DNA of 64,000 nucleotides. Origin: Haplosporangium gracile. Taxonomy: Eukaryota; Mortierellomycota; Mortierellomycetes; Mortierellales; Mortierellaceae. The notes beneath the pieces are model-generated. The model was not told where the DNA came from. It did not search any database and saw only the letters and a program-made list of their open reading frames with translations. Both the position numbers and the translations under genes were made by a program. Below are positions 10,090-19,654 of this stretch, piece after piece. The stretch is from positions 26,040 through 90,039 of the forward strand of contig JAAAUF010000002.1 in the NCBI GenBank assembly GCA_015499985.1, read 5' to 3'. Every line of letters starts with the position of its first letter. Position 1 is the stretch's first letter.

Positions 10090-11670
10090 CTCCGCAAACA
10101 ACAACAAGTCAAGCACCGACGCTGGACCAGATCGAGAAACAGTACTCACAATTGCCGCCACAGTACCGTCAGGCTGTTCTTGAAAAACAACAGCGCGAAC
10201 ACCAGATGCAGATGCTACAACAGCAACAGCAAAAGCTCCACGGACAATCACAACAACAACTTCAACAGCATCAGCAGCAACAACAACAGCCGCAGCAAGC
10301 ACCCCAGCCCCAACCACAACGACAGACATTCGCACCTGATTCTCGGAGACAACAGTCTGCCTCTTTGGCATCGTCGCCTGCCAAGAGCGCAACGACCGCC
10401 ACTTCGAACAGGATACGTGTCGCATCCGCACCTCTTACCAGCACCTACCGAGCAGCAGGAGGAGGACGTGATAGCGACACGGCCAGCACATACTCTGTCA
10501 CTTCTGGACCTGGTCGAGCTCATTGGAAGGCAAGTCAAAGTCAACTTCCGAGGAACAGGGAGTGATCTTGATCAGGAGGAAGGACTTGGCTTTTTTTCCG
10601 CTCATGGAGAAAGCGATGTTTCTTTCTTTTTGTGCATTGTTGACATGAGTCTTTTTATACAAGAGAGCAAACGAGAAGACAAATACCAGTCCAAGTGGAC
10701 GGATAATTGGATTCCAGATCGCCCTTGCGCAAAGCTTGTTTAGCTTTTGCTGTTTTTTTTTGTTAAGGAGATGAATTGACTAACTCCCTACACTCTTCCT
10801 GCACGATACAACAAACAATAGCCGGATAGCAGCACTCTTGTCTGCACTTGGCCAGGATGCCGTCGCGAGTTTGGTTTCTTTGACCGCAGACATCATTGTC
10901 GAAAGTACGAAGAGACCCACATTTTACTGCCCGTTTTTGCTTCGTTTATGACCCTCCTTCAATTTCCCTCATCCCTCATTGTAACCGAAACATTTTATTT
11001 TTTCACTTTTTCACTTTTTCTAGGTGCGGAGACATCTTTTGCTCTGCACATTGTTCAAAGGAAGTTCCGCTGGATCAAGTATTAGACTTTAACCCGTCAG
11101 AGGGAGTCATGAGCCGAGCATGTGTTGGTTGTTATGAGGCATATGAGCAATGGCAGGGAGTCATTCCTTCCCCAGAATACGACCAGACATATCTCCATTC
11201 GGCTTTCCGGGAATCACACGAGACAACACATCCCAATGCTCCTACTACCACTACTGCTGCTGCTGCTGCTGAATCCTCCTCTCACTCCAACTCAAAAAGG
11301 AATACAGGACAGCTTCCCGAGGGATATGTTGGTAACGACGGTATGCTCTCTGTTCGGCATGAACCTGTGCATCTGCCTTTTGAAGCAGGAGTGAAAACAA
11401 GGATATCAAAAATAACCTTACTGATGAACCTTTTTGTCTGCTGACGCTGATGATCCTACAGAACAACTCAAAGCTGAGTCGAGCAATATTGCGATCAAGA
11501 GGCGTCCATCCAAAGGTAACACTGAAGAGGAATGACGATTGTAGACTTTCATAAGGTGAAAATTATTTGCACAACAATACTAGCGTGATGTCTTTTTGAA
11601 AATGCTCTTAGATCAAACAATGATGCCGATGCCCTCAGTGCCCCACGATTGGTCATGGAGCACCTTCTAA
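9978..11670 (+). CDS. FYVE zinc-finger protein with Q-rich N-terminus
   Basis: Model: join(9978..10529, 10822..10904, 11024..11340, 11462..11515, 11612..11670), 354 aa. The N-terminus has two copies of SQLPPQYRQA(L/V)LE (about residues 8-20 and 56-68) separated by polyQ. The finger begins at residue 185, with CTWPGC (192-197), RRHHCRKCG (206-214), CSAHC (218-222) and a final ACVGCYE. The RRHHCRKCG block is the FYVE signature that binds phosphatidylinositol 3-phosphate, so endosomal or vacuolar targeting is inferred. The last residues, PHDWSWSTF, resemble a conserved tail I associate with a fungal FYVE-protein family. The first intron uses GC rather than GT (AG|GCAAGT). Only this site keeps phase with the ACAATAG acceptor. 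Confidence 0.88.
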
Positions 11671-11780
11671 GTTTGGCCTCGTCTTCGCTGCATTTTAATA
11701 TCCCTCTTCGTCACTGCTAAACTCAATATAATGATGATGACTTCATGACGCCGCCAGCCCTTTTGACGTATTGAAGATGA

Positions 11781-11786
11781 AATAAA
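11781..11786 (+). terminator. Poly(A) signal candidate, FYVE gene
   Basis: AATAAA lies 111 nt past the stop codon of the FYVE gene and 82 nt before the next start codon. Confidence 0.4.
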
Positions 11787-11867
11787 AGCAAGCCCTGTCC
11801 CCAATATTTTTTGTTTCTCATTTTCTTAACCATTGACAAAAACAAACAACACAATACTATTTTCACC

Positions 11868-12767
11868 ATGGGTACGAGTAATGATTGTCTACCTCATTAA
11901 AAAATATCTTGTGCATGAAAAGTTTGATCCTGACACTTTCCCCTCTTCTCTCTGTCTCTTTCCTATAGCTTCACAGCACATTCTCCACAACACCCAAGAT
12001 TTCGATAAGTTCTTGAAAGAACGCCCAGCACCCGAAGAGCTCGTCGAGAAGAACATTTTGAAAGGTATACAAAGCAGTTGGACTGAGAGAAGACTATATC
12101 TTTGCTGAGTGTGGATGAGAGTCCTCTTCTCACTTTTCTTCTCTTTGCTTTTTTATGATAGAACCAAAGATCGCGCCTGCATTACAACAACATGCCGAAG
12201 ACTTGAAGAAGTCGCAGCTTGAAGATGCTCTGAACTCCAAGCTGGAGCATCGTCCCCCTGCCTCTGAATTGATCGATCACAACATTCTTCATGGTAAACC
12301 ATTAACGCCTTTTCTTTCTTACCCTCTCCATGCATCCATGCCATTTGCATTGTTTATTGCGTCATGTTTCTTACGACGGATCTGACTCTTCTGAAGATGC
12401 TGTATTAATCATATTACCATTTTTTACATCTGTTTCTCATATGATTTTTTGATTGTAGAATCGAATGTGGCACCGGAGCTTCAGAAGCAGGCGGAGGAGT
12501 TGAAGAGATGGCAGTTGGAGAATAAGCTTGCGGAGAAACTCGAGGCCCGCCCCCAGCCCTCTGAGCTTGTAGAGCAACATATTCTTCACGGTAATTGCAG
12601 TTTTCAAAGTGATCACCCTCTTTCATGCTTCCTCCGTGATATTGTAAACACTCGACATAGTAGATCTTGACGTGTGTGTGTTTTTTTTTCCTTGTGATCC
12701 GAACATAGAATCAGAGGTGGACCCAGCACTGCGGGATGTGAATCGAAGCGCTGCCGATTCTTTGTAG
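11868..12767 (+). CDS. RPEL-repeat protein (three repeats)
   Basis: Model: join(11868..11871, 11969..12064, 12162..12293, 12459..12590, 12709..12767), 140 aa. The four introns are all GT-AG and all phase 1. Exon 1 is four bases (ATGG). Each of exons 2, 3 and 4 carries one RPEL motif: RPAPEELVEKNIL, RPPASELIDHNIL and RPQPSELVEQHIL. Exons 3 and 4 are both exactly 132 nt. RPEL motifs in animal MRTF and Phactr proteins bind monomeric actin. Small fungal RPEL proteins are known as a family, but I know of no established role. Repeats are preceded by Lys/Glu-rich helices (QQHAEDLKKSQLE, QKQAEELKRWQLE). A G-actin-binding role is inferred from the motif only. Confidence 0.9.
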
Positions 12768-13244
12768 GCTGCACCCATTGAGAAGACCTCCCCTCGTTCA
12801 AGACCATTGCTGCTAAACAACACATTTTTGTCTAAGTGTTCTTTACACCTGTCACAATTCTTCTTTCCTTTCCTTTTAACTCTCTGCACTTTTTGCATAG
12901 TGCCAAAAAAAAATGATACCTGAAATAAAACAACGACCCGAAACAAATACGATTTTTAATGAGAATAGGAAAAACGATGTACAGTTCCATTTTTCATTTC
13001 CCAGGTGCTACACAGTTAAGCCTTTCTGCACTGTGCATGCGCATCGTTCTTTGGGTGGTATGAGGTTGTTGTTTTTTTTATTTTTTTGTGAGTGTTCCTT
13101 GTTTCAGGTCCTTTACTTTGGGGCGTCGATGAGAACTGCAGCCTAAAAAAAAAAGAGAGAGAGAGAAGGCATAGAAAAGAAAAGGGTTAATAATATAACA
13201 CAAAACACTCAGTTTTTTAACAATGTAGTTTCCTCTTCCCCCTT
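12768..13244. other. Intergenic region, RPEL gene / secreted Cys-rich gene (convergent)
   Basis: The 3' flanks of two convergent genes lie here. AATAAA at about 12923-12928 could serve the RPEL gene. A short GA run lies near 13156-13168. No gene is seen. Confidence 0.45.
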
Positions 13245-13708
13245 TCATCTGTCCATTTCTCTCAACTGAAAAAAAAAAAAAAAAAAAAAAAAGCAGACAA
13301 AAAAAAACTTACGGGAGGAGTTCTCATGCCATAAATCGAAGCAACTTTAGTAACAATCTGCAGATACTGCATCATCTCTGCCCAGACACAAGCTTTCTCG
13401 GGGTGTAAACAAGAACTCCAAAGCGTATCCTTGTAATGCACCACATTCCACATCAAGGACACCAAACACTCGAATGCGGGAGGGTCGCCGTTACGAAAGT
13501 CGGAAGTAACGTTGAAGAGTTTGTCGCCGTGGATCAGTTTATCAAGGGTTGTGTAGGAGGGTTGGGGGAGAGTTGTACAATTGGTGACGCGGGGGATGGT
13601 TTGGGCGATACAGGTGTGGCATTGTGGGGATTGGGCTTGCGTGAAGGTGAGAGCGAGGAGGAAGGTGGTGAAAGCCAAAAGGAGGCCTGAATTCCAGGTT
13701 GATTTCAT
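13245..13708 (-). CDS. Small secreted Cys-rich protein
   Basis: Model: complement(join(13245..13265, 13313..13708)), 138 aa. A hydrophobic signal peptide (LLLAFTTFLLALTFTQA) is followed by SPQCHTC, then NC, EC, SC and AC, giving six cysteines in the mature chain and two possible N-glycosylation sites (NCT, NVT). I do not recognise the family. The cysteine pattern begins with CxxC like the surface protein at 30814. The single intron would be only 47 nt and consists mostly of an A/T homopolymer. The second exon adds only LREMDR. If the intron is not real, the frame continues into the homopolymer and ends in polyphenylalanine, which is improbable. Secretion is well supported; function is unknown. 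Confidence 0.65.
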
Positions 13709-14325
13709 TAAGTGTGTTGTTACGGTAAAGAGAAAGAAAGTGAGGAAGGGTAAGAGTAGGGTAAAGATGCAGTGGTTGGGTATGAAGGAGTGAAAGTACA
13801 AAAGGAAGGGGGGAAAGAAAACAAATGAACATAATAAAAAAAATCGTCGTTTCCCGGTAAGTTTCTCCTCATGGCGTTGCTCACTCCTCTTCTCTTCAGC
13901 CGTGAGTAAAAATAAGAAAGAAAAAAACAAAACAAAAGCCAGCGGAGCACAAAAAAAACCCTTTCTTCTTCAAAAAAAGCATTCGAGATAACACGGTTCC
14001 TTCTTGACCGTCCATCAAATTAATGTTATTTTTGGACGCACACATGGGAATTGTTACCGAAGACTCCAACCCGCAAATAAGGTTGCTTGAGTGAATGAAT
14101 GAGTGAAGTGGGCGCCATGTTCTTTTGTTCTCTCTGATTGCTATGTCTCGACTATCTTATCCTGTCATACACACTGCACGTTGCTCTCAAATGCGTTCGC
14201 AACAGATGGTTTTATTCTTAAATGCCCAAGGTGTAACCCAAATTTCATATGTACATCGATATAAGTTGTAAACAATTGCAGTGACAAAGAAGGAGGAAGA
14301 GGAAGACAAATCAAGTCTCTCGTTC
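13709..14325. other. Intergenic region upstream of the secreted Cys-rich gene
   Basis: This is the promoter of the minus-strand Cys-rich gene and the 3' flank of the succinyl-CoA ligase gene. It is AT-rich with many A runs. No coding sequence is supported. Confidence 0.45.
14211..14216 (-). terminator. Poly(A) signal candidate, succinyl-CoA ligase gene
   Basis: TTTATT on the + strand (AATAAA on the minus strand) lies about 110 nt beyond the stop codon at 14326. Confidence 0.4.
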
Positions 14326-16514
14326 TTACGCGGCGGCAAGCTGGGCACTCAAGATGGCAGCCTCGTCAAGATCATCCCTGACAGTAATATTGAGACCCGA
14401 TCGTCGCAGACACTCCTTGCCCTCCTCAACCTGGTTGCCCTGAAGGCGAACAACAATGGGCACCTTGATCTTGGGTCCCTCCGTTAAGGCCGCGACCATT
14501 CCCTCGGCAATTGTCAAACAGGATGCAATACCGCCAAAGATGTTTACCAAGATTGTCTTGACATTCTTGTCATCCGTGAGGATCTTGAACGCCTGGCCTA
14601 CCTGCTTGGTCGTCACTCCGCCTCCGACATCCAAGAAATTGGCTGGCGATGCACCGTGCAGCTTGATAATGTCCATCGTCGCTAATGCCAAACCTGCTCC
14701 ATTTACTATCACATTACAAACGTTCACCGAGAATACAATATGGGGTTAGAACAAGCAAAAAATAGCATGCAGGTGTACACATTTGCCGCAACTCTCATGT
14801 GCTTACCGAGACAGCCAATGTTGCCGTCCATGCCGACATAGTTCAGACCACAATCCTCAGCCTCGACCTCACGAGGGTTCTCCTCCGTCGTATCGCGCAT
14901 CGCCTTCAACTCGGGGTGCTTGAATATTGCGTTGTCATCGAACGAAATCTTGGCATCAAAGCAGACAACTGTCAACATAGAAAGTATGCGAAAGCAACTG
15001 TTAGTGGAAGCGTATGACACGCCTACAGTAAGCAAAAGAAAATAAGCTTAATTTGATGGTTGATACCTTTGTTTTGCGGGGTCAAGCCGAAGGGGTTGAT
15101 CTCGACCTGAGTAGCATCCACATCCAAGAAGAGCTGGTACAGGTTCTGCATTTGCTCAGAGGCCGCGGCAACAGTCTTGCCCTGGAATCCCAGCTTCATG
15201 GCCATGTCAAGCGTCTGCTTTTCTGTTGGGCCCGTCTCAATATCGATAACAGACTGTATCATGATTGTCAATACACAATAAGCTCATTGATCAGTGCAGT
15301 GTCATAGACTTGAAACAAACAACCATTTTTGATCACTAGTAAACATATCAAATGCATTCGCGTTAATTTACCTTGAAGATGTGGTCAGGGTTGGTGGCGG
15401 CAACCTGCTCAATATCCATGCCACCGTCGGGGCTTCCGACCATGACGGGCCCGCCACTATCACGGTCCATCAGAATGGCAAAGTAGGTCTCCTTGGAGAT
15501 ATCCAATGCCTCAGCAAGCATGACCTTGTTGACTATGACTCCATCCTCGCTCGTCTGCTTTGTCTTGAGTTTGTAGCCAAGCATCTGCTTCACTAGCTCA
15601 GGCACCTTGGCTGGACTATTGTATACCGGGGTAAAACAGTACCTGGTGAGCAAGCCTTCAATGCCCCCTTTTGCCAATTCAATTAAGCAGCAAGCAAAGA
15701 GCGAAGAGGACACTTACTCTCTGGTCAAATGAACGCCGCTCTTGAGTCCACTCGAGAACTCGCCTTTGCCTCGTCCGCCAGCATGGATTTGAGCCTTGAT
15801 AACAATCTCGTCCACCTCTATCAACAAGTTTGGAGACAAAAGCGCATACAGTCATTAATATTTCTCCCTCTGTCTACAACACTCTCACGCGAGTTCAATT
15901 GTCTCTTTTCCCGTGCTTGCATCGCACCTTGCTTCATCTCTCCATATAATTTCATCTCGTCACTCTCCACACCTTCCACCGCAGACATGTGGGACCTTGG
16001 CCCGTGAGAGAGTATTAAACCTTTTTTTCTCACCAAGAATAAAAATACTCTCTTCGGTAAAAAGCAATCATGACATAACATGTACTTTTCTTTCACATCA
16101 TCATCAATATGACTTACTCAGACCCCTGGCGGCGTTCTCGGCTTGATCGATAGATTCTGCAATTGCAAACCGCTGGACGTTAACATTGTGCTTGGCCATC
16201 AACTGCTTCGACTGGTACTCGTGCAGGTTCAAGTGGCGCACCTGGCTGGCCATCAAGGCCCTGACAGGCATCATCGGAGCCTGAAAAAAATAGAGTGAAG
16301 TTGCGAGGTTAAAGACCAGCCTATATAGGAGCCTTCAGCAAAAATAAAATAAAAAACATTCTCTGCTGAAGTTGTGCAATGGCAACTCCTCGGAGTAATG
16401 GCGATGGGGTGGGAAAAAAAGAACTGCGAGCAAATATATGCTCACCTGTCGTTGCACAAGGTGCGGCTTTGACAGTCCAGTGACAGCAATGGTTCTTTTG
16501 AATGAGTGCAGCAT
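14326..16514 (-). CDS. LSC2: Succinyl-CoA ligase beta subunit, ADP-forming type, mitochondrial
   Basis: Model: complement(join(14326..14705, 14807..14968, 15067..15253, 15372..15615, 15718..15817, 16118..16280, 16446..16514)), 434 aa. All six introns are GT-AG and in phase. The enzyme forms succinate and ATP from succinyl-CoA in the citric acid cycle, as a heterodimer with the alpha subunit. The first exon is a basic mitochondrial presequence. Then come [11 protein letters not shown] (start of the ATP-grasp domain), [12 protein letters not shown] (nucleotide-binding loop), INPFG, DAKI and GLDGNIGCL-type segments (here GMDGNIGCL). The CoA-ligase domain follows, with VNGAGLA, FLDVGGG and VNIFGGI. 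The sequence is closer to animal SUCLA2 than to the GDP form. At exon 4 the ATAG|TCCAGCC acceptor was chosen because it restores the family's length and reading phase. Confidence 0.95.
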
Positions 16515-16932
16515 GGTCTTTTTTTTTCGTTCTCTAAAAATGTCTTTCTTCTGTGTATGAGTGTCTTGGTAGGAAAGTGTATTTACAAATGAGAGAGTGG
16601 GGAGTGTGTTGTTGTAGGAAGAAGAAGGAGAAAGGGGGGAAACAAAGAGGTTGGTTTCTCGGAGGGAGGGGGGGAAAAATGCGAGATGAGGGTATGGGCA
16701 CAAGGGTCACGAGAGGACTGTGCGGTAGGGAAAAATAAGGCGGGCAAAGGGCAAGCAAGCAAGGAAAGCCAAGACCTCCTTTTTTTTTCTTTTTCTAAGA
16801 GACACTACTCGACATTGGGGTGAGAGTGTGGGAGAGAATGGTGGGGTCCGTTCGCATTTATTGTGCCTAGTGATAAGCGACTTTTCTGTGTGTTGTCTAC
16901 TTAACGGCGTGTGCTGCACTCTCGGCCGGCTA
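16515..16932. other. Intergenic region upstream of the succinyl-CoA ligase gene
   Basis: This region holds the promoter of the ligase gene and the 3' flank of the DUF1640 gene, both on the minus strand. On the minus strand it is strongly pyrimidine-rich around 16610-16680. No gene is seen. Confidence 0.45.
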
Positions 16933-18236
16933 TCATGATCGGTGCGAGACAACAAATGTATCCGGAACCATGCCATCATCTGTGTTTTGAGCGTTGGAGT
17001 GGTTGACATAGGGGTCAATGTAGTCGTCCGGTATCTTCTCCTTGCTCGACATAAATATCCTGCTCGTCAAAAGCACAAACGTCGCTGAAATAAAGATGGC
17101 CACTAGTAACAACGCCAAGCAATGGTTGAGTATTAGTCCTACTGCTTACATTTCAGTCCCTATAAGTAGTTGAAGCAATCTTGTAATACACACAATTGTT
17201 CTGTCAACGAGCACTTACCCATTCCCTTGCGCGTCGTCTCCCACTTGGCAGCCTCCATCTTGGTCCTCATGTCACCCAACTGAGCCATGTAGTGGTTACT
17301 CATCGACTGGATCCGGATCTCAAGTGCCTTTTGCTCCTCCCGCACGTCGCTCTTACGACTGTTCATGTCGATCGCAATATCGTTCTTCACGTTGGCAATG
17401 TCCTCCCGCAGCTTTTGGTTCAAGGAATCAATCTCTCGCGAAATAATCTCCGACCTGATGGCGAGTGCAGCGGCATCATTCTTGCGAAGAATCTGAAGCT
17501 CTGTCCTAAGTTCCGTCAATGCTGCCTTGAACAGATAAGACTCATTCTCCAGGTCTCCAGTAGTCAGGATGTTCTTCCTGATCTTATTTGTACTAATGAT
17601 AGATTCCGGATAACAGACATGTATTAGCTGCTGTGCTTGAATCCTTGACATCCAGAAAGCGGCTATCCCTGGTCCAATGTTAAAAAAGAATAAGATATTA
17701 AGGTACGTACTGTCCTCTGAGGAGTGCCTTGATACTGCGCATGACGACTTCAGCCTGTCCACGTTGAAAACCATTCTTTTCTAGCTTGGTGACAATCTTG
17801 TTGGTGTTGAAGTTGTGGTTGGTGACAATACCGCGTCTGAAGAGCAACGCTGAAAGGCCCTTGGGGTTATCAAAGAGTTGGGTATAACGAGTAGGAGAGG
17901 AGAGGAGAGGAAAGCCTGTAGCGGGTCTAGAGAGTCCAGCCTCGAGTGAAGAGTAGGTGTGATTCCTGGATGCCTCCGAGAGTTTGGAAGAGTCTTCCTG
18001 AATAGTGTTTCCGCTGGTCGAGATATGCTTCTGACGGGCAATGATGGCACTGGGACATCGCTGCTCCGGGTGTGCCTGCCGAAGGAGACCAGTGACTCCT
18101 AGGTGTGTAGACGCAAGTAGGGTGAAGGATGAGAATGTTTTGTGGTTGCAACGCGCTCAGGAACCATTTCTGAAGGAGTGCTTCAGAAGGATGAGTCAAC
18201 AGTACCTTTGGAGATGAAATGTCTTGGAGATGCCAT
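16933..18236 (-). CDS. DUF1640 mitochondrial inner-membrane protein (Fmp32/CCDC90/MCUR1 type)
   Basis: Model: complement(join(16933..17102, 17219..17592, 17711..18155, 18206..18236)), 339 aa. All three introns are GT-AG and in phase. A tiny first exon (MASPRHFISK) joins ARCNHKTFSS..., giving a basic presequence free of acidic residues. The conserved start of the DUF1640 domain follows (NTNKIVTKLEKNGFQRGQAE, about residues 119-138). A long coiled coil runs through about 160-275, and one transmembrane segment lies near 285-302 (VAIFISATFVLLTSRIF). About 35 C-terminal residues follow. The animal relatives MCUR1 and CCDC90B are inner-membrane proteins linked to the calcium uniporter, and yeast Fmp32 to cytochrome oxidase assembly or proline metabolism. 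The precise role in this organism is not known. The gene is head to head with bL19m. Confidence 0.88.
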
Positions 18237-18565
18237 CCTGAAAACAACGTTGTCTGTCTGCTTGCCTGTTTGTCTGGTTGTCGATACGGCTCAGGTACGG
18301 GTTGTCGACTGGCGATGCGAAGTGTGAGTTTGAAATGTGGGAAAGCACCCTTCTTGTCCTGACTCCAGTCCGTTTAGTCTCCTCGGCGTGGTGGAGAGAT
18401 AGGAAGTAGTCACATCGAATGCAAAGCCACCTGTTTATCCTGGCAGGTCCCTGTGCTTCGGGGACAGCGACTGAGAGAGAGCGAAATATTGCCACTGATC
18501 ACCTCCTTCTTCTCCGCCTCTTGCCTCGAATCCTCCACTCCCATCAACAAACAGCAACATCGACA
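18237..18565. promoter_or_regulatory. Bidirectional promoter region, DUF1640 gene / bL19m
   Basis: About 330 bp separate the divergent start codons of two genes for mitochondrial proteins. A TC-rich leader (about 18493-18540) precedes the bL19m start. A shared promoter is inferred from spacing and function. I see no specific operator that I can name. Confidence 0.4.
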
Positions 18566-19274
18566 ATGTTCTCATTCACAAGGACACTCGGCGCCCGCTT
18601 GTCCGGCGTCACTGCTAGATTCGCCTCCACAGCTACCAATGGTAAAAATACACAGCAGGATTGAACCATTCTCCGAAAACGAAAAAGAATGACTATTTCA
18701 GGAACGGGAAAACCAACGCATCTGATCTACCTGGAGACTAACGACGTCTCCGATACTGAAATCTTGTATATACTTAGCCGCCAAGCCAACATACAAAGCA
18801 CCAGCATCTGTCACAGTACCAACTCAGTTTAAACCCAACACCAAGGGACAGGGATTGATGCAGCTTATCGCCAAGGAGGAGGTCAAGCGTATGGGCGCCG
18901 ACGGTCGCTCGAAACTTTTCAACAAGTCCCACCCCGACTGCCTCCGCCCCGGTGATGTTGTCCTTGTCGAGACCCTCAACTCCATGTCGGCAGACAAGAC
19001 TAGCACATTCGTCGGCGTTCTCATTGCTATGGATCGCAGGGCTCTCCACAGCAACTTTACCGTCCGCAATGTTGTGTTGAAGGTCGGCGTCGAGATGAAG
19101 TATATGCTTTACTCGCCCATGATCAAGTCAGTCAGGATCATGAAGCGTGGAGAGGGATTCAGGAGGGCGAAGCTTTTCTACTTGCGCGACAACCCAGGCC
19201 GTGCCTTCCGCCTGGAGGGTCTAGTCAAGCAGGACAAGGCTGCTCAGGCCAAGAAGGCGGCTAAGTCGGCATAA
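18566..19274 (+). CDS. IMG1: Mitochondrial large-subunit ribosomal protein bL19m
   Basis: Model: join(18566..18641, 18778..19274), 190 aa, one GT-AG intron (phase 1). The first exon encodes a mitochondrial presequence (MFSFTRTLGARLSGVTARFA). The second carries the KOW-like L19 core: RPGDVVLVETLNS, FVGVLIAMDRRALHSNFTVRN, GVEMKYMLYSP and RRAKLFYLR. The family motif at the end of L19 is normally (R/K)RAKLYYLR, matched here. Bacterial L19 bridges the two ribosomal subunits near the 30S interface. The C-terminus is a Lys/Ala-rich tail. The gene is divergent from the DUF1640 gene. Confidence 0.93.
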
Positions 19275-19654
19275 TTTTTTGCATGGAAAGGAAGCATGAA
19301 CATAGACATTTCAGGAACATATTCACAATACACACAGATCATTACCAAACAACACGGCTTCGTCGATGTGCTCTGTCGACACGGGTTAATGACCTTTGCT
19401 TTCGCTGTAGTGTATCTATCTGACTCCTCTCTGTCCAGCAGTCGTTTTTGTCCCTGAGTTGAAGCTCGAAATCGAAGGGAGGGAGTGTGACGTGCTTTGG
19501 ACGGGGGAGCAGCATGGTCTCCTTTTCTCTCGCTAACTTTTTGACGTCTGTCCACGCGCACGTCTTTCGACCAACACACACATCTCTTTCCCCCCACTCT
19601 GCTTCCCTCTCTACTCTCCATTCTGCCATCACACTCCAACAAAAAACACTGTAA
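19275..19654. other. Intergenic region, bL19m / V-ATPase subunit H
   Basis: This is the 3' flank of bL19m and the leader of VMA13. The leader is CT-rich at about 19581-19625. No gene is supported. Confidence 0.45.

Noticed and set aside
9736..10743. 335-residue frame overlapping the FYVE gene
   Set aside because: It is out of frame with the FYVE exons and reads the CAG/CAA tract as Ser/Asn. The FYVE model explains the locus.
15615..15650. Upstream acceptor for exon 4 of the succinyl-CoA ligase gene
   Set aside because: It is also in phase but inserts about ten residues (YCFTPVYN...) absent from the family. The downstream acceptor restores the family's length.
17711..18167. Alternative start MVPERV for the DUF1640 protein at 18167
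   Set aside because: That frame meets a stop within about 25 codons. The spliced start at 18236 keeps phase and gives a presequence.
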